A model generated the notes under the pieces. It saw only the letters and a list, made by a program, of their open reading frames with translations. It was not told the DNA's origin and ran no database searches. Shown here piece after piece: positions 34,611 through 43,496 of a stretch of 64,000 bases of DNA. A program made the translations under genes and the position numbers. The DNA is from Alcaligenaceae bacterium (lineage in GTDB: Bacteria > Pseudomonadota > Gammaproteobacteria > Burkholderiales > Burkholderiaceae_B). Where the stretch lies: the NCBI GenBank assembly GCA_947378965.1, contig CANCMG010000001.1:62001-126000 (forward strand), given 5' to 3'. Numbering within the stretch: position 1 is the stretch's first letter; each line of letters opens with the position of its first letter.

Positions 34611-36224
34611 ATGAACACATCAGCAGCCATCCAAAACGTTGACGCCATTATTGTTGGCTCCGGCTTTGCGGGGATGTACCAATTACATAGCCTGCGCGAC
34701 AAACTGGGCTTAAATGCCAAAGTGATCGAACGCGGTGCAGGCGTGGGCGGCACGTGGTACTGGAACCGCTACCCAGGGGCGCGTTGCGACTCTGAAAGCC
34801 ACACCTACATGTATTATTTTTCGCAAGAGCTCGTGCAAGCGTGGGAGTGGTCAGAGCGCTACCCCCAACAGGCCGAAATTTTGCGCTACATGAATTTTGT
34901 GGCCGACAAACTGAATCTGCGCTCGGATATCAAACTCAACACGGCGATGACGCAGGCACATTTTAATGAAGCCACGAATCGCTGGTTGGTCACGACAGAT
35001 ACTGGCGAACAATACAACGCCCAGTTCTTAATCACCGCAGTGGGGTGCCTCTCTAACGCCAACGTTCCTAAAATCCCAGGCATCAGTGACTTTAAGGGCG
35101 ACTGGTACCACACGGGTCAGTGGCCGCATGAAGGCGTTGATTTCACCGGCAAGCGGGTAGGTATCATCGGTACAGGCTCAACCGGCATTCAGGCCATCCC
35201 AGTGATTGCAGCGCAGGCCAAGCATTTGACGGTGTTTCAGCGTACCGCAAACTACAGCTTGCCGGCACGACATCATCCCCTGACCCCAGAGTTTAAAAAG
35301 TACGCCAAAGAGCACGCGCCCGACATTTATAAAGTCATGACGTCCAATACCAACGGGCATGCGTTTTATATCGAAGATCGCTCAGCCGTTGAAACCCCTG
35401 CCGACATCCGTCAAAAAACGTATGAAGATAAGTGGGAAATGGGCGGCTTTCAGTTCAGAGCGTCTTATCGCGATCTGTTAACCGATGATGCCGCCAATAA
35501 AACTGCCGCAGACTTTATCCGCGAAAAGATTCGTGGCATCGTCAAAGACCCAAAAATGGGCGAGGTCCTGTCTGACATCGACCATCCGTTTGCAGGTAAG
35601 CGGCCGCCAATTGACGATCACTACTTCGAGACCTACAACCGCGATAACGTCGCACTGGTTGATCTGCGCTCGGCACCGATCGAAAAAATTACGGCGAAAG
35701 GGATTAAAACGACAGAGCAAGAATACGAAGTCGACATCATCGTTTTTGCCACTGGCTTTGATGCCATGACAGGTTCGCTCGTTAGACTGGATATTGTGGG
35801 CCGTAATAAGCGAACATTAAAAGACTACTGGAGTGCCGGCCCTCGCACCAATCTGGGCTTGCAGGTACCCGGTTTTCCAAACATGTTCACGATTACGGGC
35901 CCAGGCAGCCCGTCAGTCCTCAGCAACATGCCCCCGACCATTGAGCAGCACGTCGAGTGGATCAGCGACTGCATCAGCAAAATGAAAGCCAAAGGCTTGA
36001 ACTGCGTTGAAACTAGCGAAGCTGCGAGCGAAGCCTGGCAAAAAGAGGTAGACCGCGCGGCCAACGCCACCCTGCTGCCCAAAGTCAAACACTCGTGGTA
36101 TTTGGGGGCGAACGTGCCCGGCAAACCCCAGGTGTTTATGCCCTATGCAGGTGGCTTTGCACACTATCGCGCGATCTGCGACAAAGTGGCCAGCGAGGAC
36201 TACAAAGGCTTTGAAATGAGCTGA
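34611..36224 (+). CDS. Baeyer-Villiger-type flavin monooxygenase
   Basis: A 537-residue cytoplasmic FAD/NADPH enzyme. Two Rossmann motifs are visible: IVGSGFAGMYQL (residues 14-25) and GIIGTGSTGIQAIP (about 184-197). Between them the type I BVMO fingerprint FxGxxxHxxxWP reads FKGDWYHTGQWP (about 162-173). The length equals that of cyclohexanone monooxygenases. It should turn a ketone into an ester or lactone. It follows the TRAP/RidA genes and precedes an unassigned gene, so I infer it oxidises the imported compound or its product. Confidence 0.9.
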   Translation: MNTSAAIQNVDAIIVGSGFAGMYQLHSLRDKLGLNAKVIERGAGVGGTWYWNRYPGARCDSESHTYMYYFSQELVQAWEWSERYPQQAEILRYMNFVADKLNLRSDIKLNTAMTQAHFNEATNRWLVTTDTGEQYNAQFLITAVGCLSNANVPKIPGISDFKGDWYHTGQWPHEGVDFTGKRVGIIGTGSTGIQAIPVIAAQAKHLTVFQRTANYSLPARHHPLTPEFKKYAKEHAPDIYKVMTSNTNGHAFYIEDRSAVETPADIRQKTYEDKWEMGGFQFRASYRDLLTDDAANKTAADFIREKIRGIVKDPKMGEVLSDIDHPFAGKRPPIDDHYFETYNRDNVALVDLRSAPIEKITAKGIKTTEQEYEVDIIVFATGFDAMTGSLVRLDIVGRNKRTLKDYWSAGPRTNLGLQVPGFPNMFTITGPGSPSVLSNMPPTIEQHVEWISDCISKMKAKGLNCVETSEAASEAWQKEVDRAANATLLPKVKHSWYLGANVPGKPQVFMPYAGGFAHYRAICDKVASEDYKGFEMS

Positions 36225-36318
36225 GCACCCTGCGTGCTAGCTGAATGATTAGCCACAATGACTGCCGAAACTAAGTCTAACTTTATTTTGGTCTCATTAA
36301 GACTAACTTCCAGGCAAA

Positions 36319-36366
36319 TTGGTCTATATCCCTACTAGTGCGATAATCGTCCTAGTAGGGATTTTT
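36319..36366 (+). promoter_or_regulatory. Hairpin with U-run enclosing an extended -10: terminator and/or regulated promoter
   Basis: ATCCCTACTAG (36328-36338) and CTAGTAGGGAT (36352-36362) are perfect 11-bp arms, followed by a short T-run, which suits a terminator of the BVMO gene. The 13-nt loop contains TGCGATAAT, an extended -10 (GATAAT at 36342-36347), 17 bp from a weak -35 TTGGTC at 36319-36324. So the same element may be a promoter of the next gene with its -10 between operator half-sites. The sequence supports either reading. Confidence 0.6.
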
Positions 36367-36412
36367 ACTTACCCTTCAACTTTTTCTCATCCACGACTAA
36401 GGTTCTGCGTTC

Positions 36413-37789
36413 ATGGCACAAAATCTCGATCTGCTGAAAATCGCTCAAGAAGAGCAAAACGGCGACCTCTTCAAAATGCTTGATGGCATTTACAAGCGCT
36501 CGGCTATTAAACCGACCGATTGCCCCGACGCAATCATTTGGGAAGGCGGCAGCTCCGCTGGCGGCGTCAAACCCGTTGCCCATGCGTTCACCGACATGTT
36601 TGCCTTGAACGGCACACTGATGGCGCTTGACGTCTTAGGCCTGCCTTTTTTAGGCGTACCGATGATGGCGCAGTTTCGTCACGACAGTAAACTTGCTTCA
36701 CTTGAGTGGTTTGGCAAACTCGACTACACCGCACTGAAATGGTCGACCGCCGGTGACTTCATGGTTAACGAAGGCGGCAAGAAAGTTGTGGTTAATGGCA
36801 AGTCAGCCAACGCACCTTTGCGCACCGCTGCAGGCGTCTATTGCAACGTGCGCCCTTACGGCGGCATCACCAGCATTCGCTTTATGCCTGGTCTGCCTTA
36901 CTCGCAAGATAAAAAGAAATTCAAGGTTGATCCAGCCACTGGCGTGATCCATTCTGAAATGAACACCCCCGGTGTGCGTATGGCCTACGCAGCGCGTCTG
37001 TTCTTGAAGATGGTGCACGAAACTGGCCAAATTGGTCGCGTCGCCACCAAGCCCACACAGGCACAAGAAGACGCGATCAACGCCGGCATCATGCGTTGGT
37101 TGTTACAAGGCACCAAATTCAAACTGAAGCGCCAGTACACCGTAGACGCCTATGAAGAGCATCGCGCCAACGTCGACGCCATCGTTGCCTGCTTGCCTAA
37201 AGACTTTAAAGACGGCATGGAAAACTGGGGTGGCGATATTTACGAACACATTTCAGACACAAACTTTGGTTTGTTGCTGCATGACATGATTCGTCAGCGC
37301 CCTTGCATCGTTTACGCAACCGATCTTGACGGCGACCGCCTGACAGACTTGATGGCTGATGCACCCGATGTGTTACGCGACTGGGGTCAAATTGTCATCG
37401 ACCGTGTTGGCGCTAAAGTTGACATGAAAAAACTGTGGGTCGACATGGGCTTCACCATGACCAATGGTAAAGACATGACTAGCGTGATGTATCGCGTGCA
37501 TGGCGCTCCGATCTATGAGCAGACTCTTGGTTCAGCCGACGCAATGCTGTTGCGCTTGCTCGATGGCGACGAGACCGTCGGCGGCGAAAAGCAACCCTAC
37601 GATCCGCGCATTCACTTTGTGCTGATTAACGAAGCATACAAAGCCGCTAACCCAGGCAACAAACAGTTGTCTGATTGGCTCGATGCACAGCTTGCCACCT
37701 TCGACAAAATCTTCGGTGAGAAGCGTCCACGCTACTTAGATGGTTACGCACAACTGAAGGCAGCAATCAAGCCTTGGGGCACTGCGTAA
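36413..37789 (+). CDS. Unassigned 458-residue soluble protein
   Basis: I do not recognise this family. The protein has no signal peptide and no membrane helix. Visible points are a Gly/Ser-rich stretch 'IWEGGSSAGGVKPVAHAF' (about residues 41-58), a conserved-looking 'CNVRPYGGITSIRFMPGLPY', and an acidic 'YATDLDGDRLTDLMADAPDVL' near residue 303 that resembles an aspartate-rich loop but is not a known motif. Codon use matches its neighbours and the composition is normal, so it is surely a real gene. It is flanked by a hairpin/promoter upstream and a strong terminator downstream, so it may be expressed alone. Position suggests a catabolic role with the BVMO, but no function should be assumed. 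Confidence 0.85.
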   Translation: MAQNLDLLKIAQEEQNGDLFKMLDGIYKRSAIKPTDCPDAIIWEGGSSAGGVKPVAHAFTDMFALNGTLMALDVLGLPFLGVPMMAQFRHDSKLASLEWFGKLDYTALKWSTAGDFMVNEGGKKVVVNGKSANAPLRTAAGVYCNVRPYGGITSIRFMPGLPYSQDKKKFKVDPATGVIHSEMNTPGVRMAYAARLFLKMVHETGQIGRVATKPTQAQEDAINAGIMRWLLQGTKFKLKRQYTVDAYEEHRANVDAIVACLPKDFKDGMENWGGDIYEHISDTNFGLLLHDMIRQRPCIVYATDLDGDRLTDLMADAPDVLRDWGQIVIDRVGAKVDMKKLWVDMGFTMTNGKDMTSVMYRVHGAPIYEQTLGSADAMLLRLLDGDETVGGEKQPYDPRIHFVLINEAYKAANPGNKQLSDWLDAQLATFDKIFGEKRPRYLDGYAQLKAAIKPWGTA

Positions 37790-37810
37790 GTCACAGTCGC
37801 TGTTTGACTA

Positions 37811-37843
37811 AAAGCGAGCGCAACACATTGCGCTCGCTTTTTT
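37811..37843 (+). terminator. Intrinsic terminator after the unassigned gene
   Basis: AAAGCGAGCGCA (37811-37822) and TGCGCTCGCTTT (37829-37840) form a perfect 12-bp stem with a 6-nt loop; the run of six T closes it. It ends the 36413-37789 transcript, 21 bp after the stop. Confidence 0.9.
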
Positions 37844-37905
37844 CATCCCGTTAAACAAAGGTATGTCTTAGCAAATCTAAACAATCTTCAGCATTTGTTG
37901 AATTT

Positions 37906-37935
37906 TCGACTCTTTCGCTGAGCACTGGGTATACT
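37906..37935 (+). promoter_or_regulatory. Possible sigma-70 promoter of the M23 peptidase gene
   Basis: TCGACT (37906-37911, 4 of 6 matches to TTGACA) and TATACT (37930-37935, 5 of 6 to TATAAT) are 18 bp apart. The predicted start lies about 25 bp before the GTG at 37967. It follows directly on the terminator of the previous gene, as expected for a new transcription unit. Confidence 0.45.
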
Positions 37936-37966
37936 TTCCCTCCGTTTATTTAAAACACTACCTTCT

Positions 37967-39169
37967 GTGCAACTCATTTGGATTTCAGGGTCAACCTCGA
38001 CCGTCAAAAAACTCAACATCTCGCGCACGAGTCTGCTGCGCTGGTCCGGCTTGGCTTGCGCATGTCTGATCATGTTTGGTGTGGGCATTCATTTTTTTGG
38101 CTTTAGGATTGCGCTTCAAATCAAGCCTGAGTTGGCACGATCAATGGGGGATGTGATCACTGCCGAAGAGCAGGCCCTACTTCACGCGCAACACCAGGCC
38201 CAACTCGAGCGACTGACACAACAACATCAAGCAGCGCTCGATAAGCGCGCAAAAGAATTGGCAGACGCAGAGTCACAGCACCACAAACAACTTGAACGTC
38301 TGAATCAAGTACAACAGACCGCCCTCGCTCAGCGTGAAAAAAAACAAAAAGATCTGATCGCGTCTTATGAGCATCAACTCGAATTAATGCACGGTGATTT
38401 CAAAGAAACCTCGATGCAGTTCAGTCGCGAGAAAAAAGAAATTGATGCGTTGTACCGTAAAAAGCTCGACGCCTTGAATACGCAAATGACCGCCATGACG
38501 AATAAGATTGGCGAGCTGCACACGCTCAAAGAGCGCTTTGCAATCCTTGCTGCACCTGCTCCGATCAAAAATAAAATGTCGGATTCTTCTGGGCGAGGTG
38601 GGCCCTTTCGCCCCGTTACCTTTAAATCTACCCCCAACGCCTACCTTGAAGACGAACTTGAATACACCATCGCCAAGATCTCGTCTCTCAACACAACGGC
38701 ACTTGGCTTACAAGAGCTTTGGACGACGCGTTATCAGTTACTGACTCAACTTCCGCTTGGCGCCCCGTTGCCCTTGGCACTTGGTATGAATAGCAACTTT
38801 GGGCCTCGGGTTGACCCAATCACTGGCACCATGGCACAACATTCAGGTATTGATTTCGTTGCCAAGGTCGGCACTCCGATTCTGGCAGCTGGCAACGGCG
38901 CCGTGCTGCGCGCCGGTTGGGATGGCGCCTACGGCTTAACCGTCGAAATCAAGCATGCAGAAGGCTATGTATCAAAATACGCCCATGCAAGTAAGCTCGA
39001 CGTCACCGTAGGGCAAACCGTCACAAGTGGACAAAAGATCGGCGAAGTCGGGTTAACTGGACGCACCACCGGTGCCCATCTTCATTTTGAAGTCTTGCGC
39101 AACGGGCAGTTTGTTAATCCGATGCAGGTGCTGATAGTGCCTGGTTCGACGCAGATTGCAAAAGAGTAG
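37967..39169 (+). CDS. M23-family murein endopeptidase with membrane anchor and coiled coil
   Basis: A 400-residue cell-envelope protein. A single hydrophobic segment (about residues 25-48) anchors it, then a long Gln/Lys/Glu-rich coiled coil (about 60-195) leads to a C-terminal LytM domain. Zinc residues are visible in 'HSGIDF' (HxxxD) and 'GAHLHFE' (HxH). It cuts or regulates cutting of peptidoglycan cross-links. The GTG at 37967 is the only start before the helix. In Burkholderiales such genes often lie next to a bactofilin gene, and a broken bactofilin is found at its 3' end. Confidence 0.88.
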   Translation: MQLIWISGSTSTVKKLNISRTSLLRWSGLACACLIMFGVGIHFFGFRIALQIKPELARSMGDVITAEEQALLHAQHQAQLERLTQQHQAALDKRAKELADAESQHHKQLERLNQVQQTALAQREKKQKDLIASYEHQLELMHGDFKETSMQFSREKKEIDALYRKKLDALNTQMTAMTNKIGELHTLKERFAILAAPAPIKNKMSDSSGRGGPFRPVTFKSTPNAYLEDELEYTIAKISSLNTTALGLQELWTTRYQLLTQLPLGAPLPLALGMNSNFGPRVDPITGTMAQHSGIDFVAKVGTPILAAGNGAVLRAGWDGAYGLTVEIKHAEGYVSKYAHASKLDVTVGQTVTSGQKIGEVGLTGRTTGAHLHFEVLRNGQFVNPMQVLIVPGSTQIAKE

Positions 39170-39314
39170 GGTGGCCTTCAGTCGTCAACTCACCTTGTTG
39201 CGCATTCGCTTGCGTCACCATACGACCATTCATTTTTGCACCTGGCTCAATACTAATTTGGCCATAAGTGATATCGCCATAAAAGTTCGCAAAATCCTCC
39301 CGCGACCGACCGAC
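39114..39314 (-). pseudogene. C-terminal remnant of a bactofilin gene
   Basis: On the minus strand an open frame between stops at 39315 and 39114 encodes 'DFANFYGDITYGQISIE' then 'PGAKMNGRMV', about residue pattern GxIxYxxIxIEPGAxxxG. This is the last beta-strand repeat of bactofilins (polymer-forming cytoskeletal proteins). Everything before that repeat is absent: an in-frame TGA lies at 39315-39317 and there is no start codon or earlier repeat. The tail overlaps the last 56 bp of the M23 gene. I read it as a truncated copy of a once intact bactofilin neighbour. It is not expected to be functional. Confidence 0.65.
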
Positions 39315-39360
39315 TCATTTATCCGACTATCGGACAATTAGACAAATAATCGAAAACTTG

Positions 39361-39389
39361 TTGAGTCAAACCAAAAACACCCATAGAAT
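39361..39389 (+). promoter_or_regulatory. Possible sigma-70 promoter of the receptor gene at 39599
   Basis: TTGAGT (39361-39366) and TAGAAT (39384-39389) are separated by exactly 17 bp, with 4 of 6 and 5 of 6 consensus matches. It would give a leader of about 200 nt. I see no gene between it and the ATG at 39599, and no clear riboswitch in the leader. The 39170-39598 gap otherwise contains only the bactofilin remnant. Confidence 0.45.
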
Positions 39390-39598
39390 CAAAACAGAAA
39401 AATCTATAAGACGGGCATCATGACCCCTTACGTTGAAACAAAACCCAATTGAGAGCAAAGTCTGTCTCTCAAGTTAGGCGATTGCCTTTCCCAGCCAACC
39501 CTTTTGACTCACACACAGCCACTGCAAATCGCTTGACCACGCACCCTATGACTTAAAGCCTCACTAACGCAATAAAAATACTTAAAACGGAGAGACAA

Positions 39599-40807
39599 AT
39601 GAACGTAACAATAAGAACACTCACTAGGGCTGCCCTATTATCAGCAGCACTCGCCACGAACTCGTATGCAGCCGATGGAATTGTCAAAATTGGCGTCCTC
39701 GGAGATATGAGCGGGGTGTATTCAGATGTGTCAGGCCGTGGTGCCGTTGAGGCAGCGAAGATGGCCGTCGAGGCATTTGGCGGGAAAGTGGCTGGCATGC
39801 CGATTGAAGTTGTTTATGCTGACCATTTAAATAAAGCCGACGTTGCTGCAAACACTGCGCGCAAATGGTTTGACGTCGAGAAAGTCGACATGATTACCGA
39901 CCTCGTGAACTCGGCAGCCGCGCTTGCAGTGAGCCAGATTGGCAAAGAAAAAAACAAAGTGGTTTTGGTAAGCGGTGCGGGTGTATCAGACCTAACCGGT
40001 AAGGCATGCAACGCCAATACGATTCACTGGACGTACGACACAAGCTCAATCTCGAAAGCGACCACGGCGGCGTTGGTGGGTGCTGGCGCCAAGACTTGGT
40101 ATTTTTTAACCGCTGACTACGCGTTTGGCACCGCGATGCAGCGCGACGCAACGCGCTTTATCGAGGGCGCTGGTGGTCAAGTGCTAGGCGCTGTTCGCCA
40201 CCCCTTAAATCCTTCAGATTTTTCGTCCTTCCTGCTAACCGCACAAGCCTCGAAAGCGCAAGTCATCGCGCTGGCGAATGCTGGCGGCGATACCGCCAAT
40301 TCAGTCAAACAGGCGAGCGAGTTTGGCATTGGCAAGGGTGATCAAAAGCTGACCGGCCTACTGGTGACCGTGACGGACGTTTATGCGATCGGAACAGAAA
40401 AAGGCCAAGGGCTGATTATCACCACGCCTTTTTATTGGGATCGAGATGACAACACCCGCAAATTCGCAGCCGAGTTTGTCAAGCGCGCGGGCGGAAAATA
40501 CCCGACCATGATGCAAGCTGGGGTGTACTCGTCCGTGCTGCACTACCTAAAAGCGGTCGAAGCAGCCAAGACAAACGATGGGGCAGCGGTTGTCGCAAAA
40601 ATGAAAGAATTGCCAACGGACGACCCACTGTTTGGCAAAGGAAGTATTCGCAAAGATGGGCGCAAGCTGCACCCTATGTATGTCTATCAAGTCAAAACAC
40701 CCGCAGAATCCAAAAGCCCGTGGGATCTCTACAAACTGCTGCACTCGGTTCCTCCTGAGCAGGCGTTTTTAACCATGGCTGAAGGCGGATGCTCTTTAGT
40801 CAATTAA
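39599..40807 (+). CDS. ABC transporter substrate-binding protein, LivJ/branched-chain type, orphan
   Basis: A 402-residue periplasmic receptor with a signal peptide ending near 'SYAAD' (about residue 24). The mature start 'VKIGVLGDMSGVYSDVSGRGAVEAAKMAVE' is typical of type I receptors. The start has GGAGAG close upstream. No permease or ATPase genes are next to it. It precedes the CoA ligase/oxidoreductase/BKACE cluster, so it may bind an aromatic acid or related substrate and feed one of the liv permeases. That is inference. Confidence 0.88.
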   Translation: MNVTIRTLTRAALLSAALATNSYAADGIVKIGVLGDMSGVYSDVSGRGAVEAAKMAVEAFGGKVAGMPIEVVYADHLNKADVAANTARKWFDVEKVDMITDLVNSAAALAVSQIGKEKNKVVLVSGAGVSDLTGKACNANTIHWTYDTSSISKATTAALVGAGAKTWYFLTADYAFGTAMQRDATRFIEGAGGQVLGAVRHPLNPSDFSSFLLTAQASKAQVIALANAGGDTANSVKQASEFGIGKGDQKLTGLLVTVTDVYAIGTEKGQGLIITTPFYWDRDDNTRKFAAEFVKRAGGKYPTMMQAGVYSSVLHYLKAVEAAKTNDGAAVVAKMKELPTDDPLFGKGSIRKDGRKLHPMYVYQVKTPAESKSPWDLYKLLHSVPPEQAFLTMAEGGCSLVN

Positions 40808-40845
40808 GGATGTGACGATCACGTTTTCTAAGGTGCTAGATGCTC

Positions 40846-40925
40846 TCAACGCACCTTGGACAGCTTGATATTGTCAACGCACTTTGGTCGGCTTGATATT
40901 GTCAACGCACTTTGGTCGGCTTGAT
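40846..40925 (+). repeat. Tandem repeat, 28-bp unit, about 2.9 copies
   Basis: Copies begin at 40846, 40874 and 40902. The unit starts TCAACGCACTTTGGTCGGCT and ends TGATATTG. The second and third copies are identical over the 24 bp of the third; the first differs at a few positions. It lies between the receptor gene and the CoA ligase, about 50 bp before the latter's ATG. Function is unknown; slipped-strand expansion or repeated regulator sites are both possible. Confidence 0.9.
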
Positions 40926-40973
40926 CTCTCCCTGTCGGCGCAAGCCGATTGATTTGTAGCAAACAGGAAAAAA

Positions 40974-42485
40974 ATGGCATTTCCCTTTACAAATGTCCGA
41001 CCTGAGGTGCAACAGCAACTCTCGTTTGAGCGCTTAACAGACTACCTCAAAAGGATCATCTATCCTTACTCTCCCTACTATCGGCAGCTATTTAAGTCGC
41101 TGAAGATTGATCCGGCTGCGATTAAAACGTATGCGGACTTTCAACGCATCCCTATCACCTACAAAGAGGATATGGTTGCCGATCCGAATCAGTTTGTACT
41201 ATCGCCGAATATGCCAGGTGAACCAGCGCGTTACGACACAGAGACTCTTACCGCAGAGCATTGGCAGCAATACGCTGAATATGCAAAGGTTCAAGGTGTT
41301 CGTGATGTATTTTTTCCGCGCACTGAACAACAGCGCATGCGTGAGGCGTTCTTAAATGAATGGTTACCCATACATTTCCAGATGTCAGGCGGGTCGACCG
41401 GCAAGTCACTCATGACAGCGCATACCAAGCGGGATGTCGAAACGCTTTTTGCTCGCACTGGTGCGTGGTGGTACGCCATGCGCCCCGATGTCGACCAGAC
41501 CGACAAGTGGCTGAATCTAATGCCCGCCGCACCGCATTTAGGCATCTACGCTGGGCTGTTAATCCCGCTGATGAATGGTCAGCCGAATTTCAACACCTTT
41601 GGTGGCAAAGTGATGCCAACCGAACGACAAGTTGAGATTGTCGCTGAAGACAACTTCGCTTTAATTTTAACCATCCCCTCTTACCTCACGCACTGGCTGC
41701 GTACTGCTAAACGTTTGATTGAAAGCGGCAAGATCCAACCGATCACCTCTTTTCGTATCGCCTATTGCGTCGCTGAGCCTATTACCGACTCTTACAAACG
41801 GGTCTTACATGAGTTGTTTGAGGCGATTGGCTCGAAAAATGTCGAAATTCTTGAGGGAATGGGCTCGACAGAATTACGTAGCGCTGGCTTTTATGAGTGC
41901 TACGAAGGTTCAAAACTACATCTTGATCCCGAGTATTTTTTTACTGAAATTCTAGATCCCGAAACCAAACAACCTGTTGCGCCAGGTGAGCCGGGCGTGT
42001 TTGTCTGGAGTCATATCGACTGGCGCGGCACGGCGATCTTACGTTATTGGACCGGTGATTATGTCAGCGGCGGCGTTAAGTGGGGGGAGTGTCCGCACTG
42101 CAAACTGACCCTGCCGCGCCTCATCACACCAATTTGGCGCGCTGCCTACGACTCAACCAAATTTCGTGGGGCGCGTATCGAATACGTGGCGCTACAAGAC
42201 TGCGTGCGCAGTGCCATTGGTGTGCAGACGTTTCAGGTACTGTTACACAAAGAAGATGAGAATGATCCAACTTCGCGCGACATACTCGACATTTTTATCG
42301 CAGTCGCTGCAGGTGCCAACTCAGACGCTATCAAAACAGACATCCTCAATACCCTGAGGAGCAAACTAGAAATCACGCCGGATACGATTCAACTTCAAAC
42401 AGTTGAAGACATAGAATCGCGCCTGTTTGCACGTAAGCTCAAAGCAGAATGGGTAGTCGATACACGACCAAAACTGACGGAATAA
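40974..42485 (+). CDS. Phenylacetate-CoA ligase-like (PaaK-family) adenylate-forming enzyme
   Basis: A 503-residue cytoplasmic ligase that should activate a carboxylic acid to its CoA thioester with ATP. 'YYRQLFKSLKIDPAAIKTYADFQRIPITYKEDM' is the PaaK-type N-terminus, and the phosphate-binding loop is MSGGSTGKSL (about residues 136-145). 'LEGMGSTELRSAGFYEC' and 'RYWTGDYVSGG' fit the A5 and A7 regions. It is about 60 residues longer than PaaK. AGGAA precedes the ATG. It forms an operon with the next two genes. The acid is unknown. Confidence 0.85.
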   Translation: MAFPFTNVRPEVQQQLSFERLTDYLKRIIYPYSPYYRQLFKSLKIDPAAIKTYADFQRIPITYKEDMVADPNQFVLSPNMPGEPARYDTETLTAEHWQQYAEYAKVQGVRDVFFPRTEQQRMREAFLNEWLPIHFQMSGGSTGKSLMTAHTKRDVETLFARTGAWWYAMRPDVDQTDKWLNLMPAAPHLGIYAGLLIPLMNGQPNFNTFGGKVMPTERQVEIVAEDNFALILTIPSYLTHWLRTAKRLIESGKIQPITSFRIAYCVAEPITDSYKRVLHELFEAIGSKNVEILEGMGSTELRSAGFYECYEGSKLHLDPEYFFTEILDPETKQPVAPGEPGVFVWSHIDWRGTAILRYWTGDYVSGGVKWGECPHCKLTLPRLITPIWRAAYDSTKFRGARIEYVALQDCVRSAIGVQTFQVLLHKEDENDPTSRDILDIFIAVAAGANSDAIKTDILNTLRSKLEITPDTIQLQTVEDIESRLFARKLKAEWVVDTRPKLTE

Positions 42486-42494
42486 ATCTACATC

Positions 42495-43475
42495 ATGAAA
42501 GCTCTTGTATGCAAACAGTTTGGCGAACTCGATCAGCTACGGATTGAAGAGATTGCAGCGCCAGCCATGTCACCAAGTCAGGTTCGCCTCTCAATGCGAG
42601 CAGCGGGCGTCGGGTTTATGGACACCTTGATGGCTAAGGGTCTTTATCAGCTCAAACCCGAATTGCCCTATGTGCCTGGCGCCGTTGGTGCTGGCATCGT
42701 CACAGAAGTGGGGGCCGAGGTACACCACGTCAAAGTCGGCGATCGCGCCTCATTTCTGAATTACTACGGCGCCTTCGCCCAAGAAGTCGTGACTGAAGCT
42801 CACACCATTGTGCAAATTCCGGACTCGATGGATTTCGCACAAGGGGCAACGTTTAGGCTCTCTTACACACCCGCGTATTTAGCCCTAAAACTTAGAGCAC
42901 AGCTGCAGCCCGGTGAGGTACTTCTGGTCACTGGAGCCTCTGGCGGCGTCGGACACGCTGCGGTACAACTCGGCAAACTGATGGGCGCGCGCGTCATCGG
43001 TAGCGTGGGGCGCAATGAAAAAATGGATATCGTACGCAGCTTCGGTGCCGATGAGGTTATCAATCACTCTAGTGAGAGGCTGCGCGATCGCGTCAAAGAG
43101 CTAACCGATGGTCGTGGCGCGGATGTCATCCTTGACCTAATCGGTGGCGATGTTTTTGATGAGTGCCTACGCTGCATCAACATGCTTGGCCGGATCATTG
43201 TCATGGGGTTTACGAGTGGTCGCATTCCGCAAATTCCGGCCAATTTGGTACTGCTGAAAAACTGCTCAATTTTGGGTGTCTTTTTGGGTGGCTGGATGAC
43301 CCGCGATCAAGCGGGCTCTATGAAACTCAATCAAGAGTTGGCCGAACTTGCAAAACAAGGGGCCCTGCGCACACATATTTCGCATCGCTTCGCGTTTGAA
43401 GACGCCATCGAAGCGATGCAAACACTTTTACAGCGTGACACGATTGGCAAGGTCGTGCTCGATATCAATCCTTAA
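42495..43475 (+). CDS. NADPH:quinone oxidoreductase-like medium-chain reductase
   Basis: A 326-residue MDR-family enzyme. 'MKALVCKQFGELDQLRIEEI' starts it; the nucleotide-binding loop is VTGASGGVGHAAVQLG (about residues 143-158), and no zinc-ligand cluster is seen. Members reduce quinones or double bonds of enones and enoyl-CoAs with NADPH. It lies 9 bp after the CoA ligase and 21 bp before the BKACE gene, so an enoyl-CoA or enone reductase role in the same pathway is likely. Confidence 0.88.
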   Translation: MKALVCKQFGELDQLRIEEIAAPAMSPSQVRLSMRAAGVGFMDTLMAKGLYQLKPELPYVPGAVGAGIVTEVGAEVHHVKVGDRASFLNYYGAFAQEVVTEAHTIVQIPDSMDFAQGATFRLSYTPAYLALKLRAQLQPGEVLLVTGASGGVGHAAVQLGKLMGARVIGSVGRNEKMDIVRSFGADEVINHSSERLRDRVKELTDGRGADVILDLIGGDVFDECLRCINMLGRIIVMGFTSGRIPQIPANLVLLKNCSILGVFLGGWMTRDQAGSMKLNQELAELAKQGALRTHISHRFAFEDAIEAMQTLLQRDTIGKVVLDINP

Positions 43476-43496
43476 TTTTTTTGAAGATCAATCATC

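Noticed and set aside
39156-39341. 61-codon plus-strand open frame after the M23 gene
   Set aside because: It is the exact antisense of the bactofilin remnant, whose minus-strand reading shows real homology.
40846-40925. CRISPR array
   Set aside because: The 28-bp units are directly adjacent with no spacers, so it is a tandem repeat.
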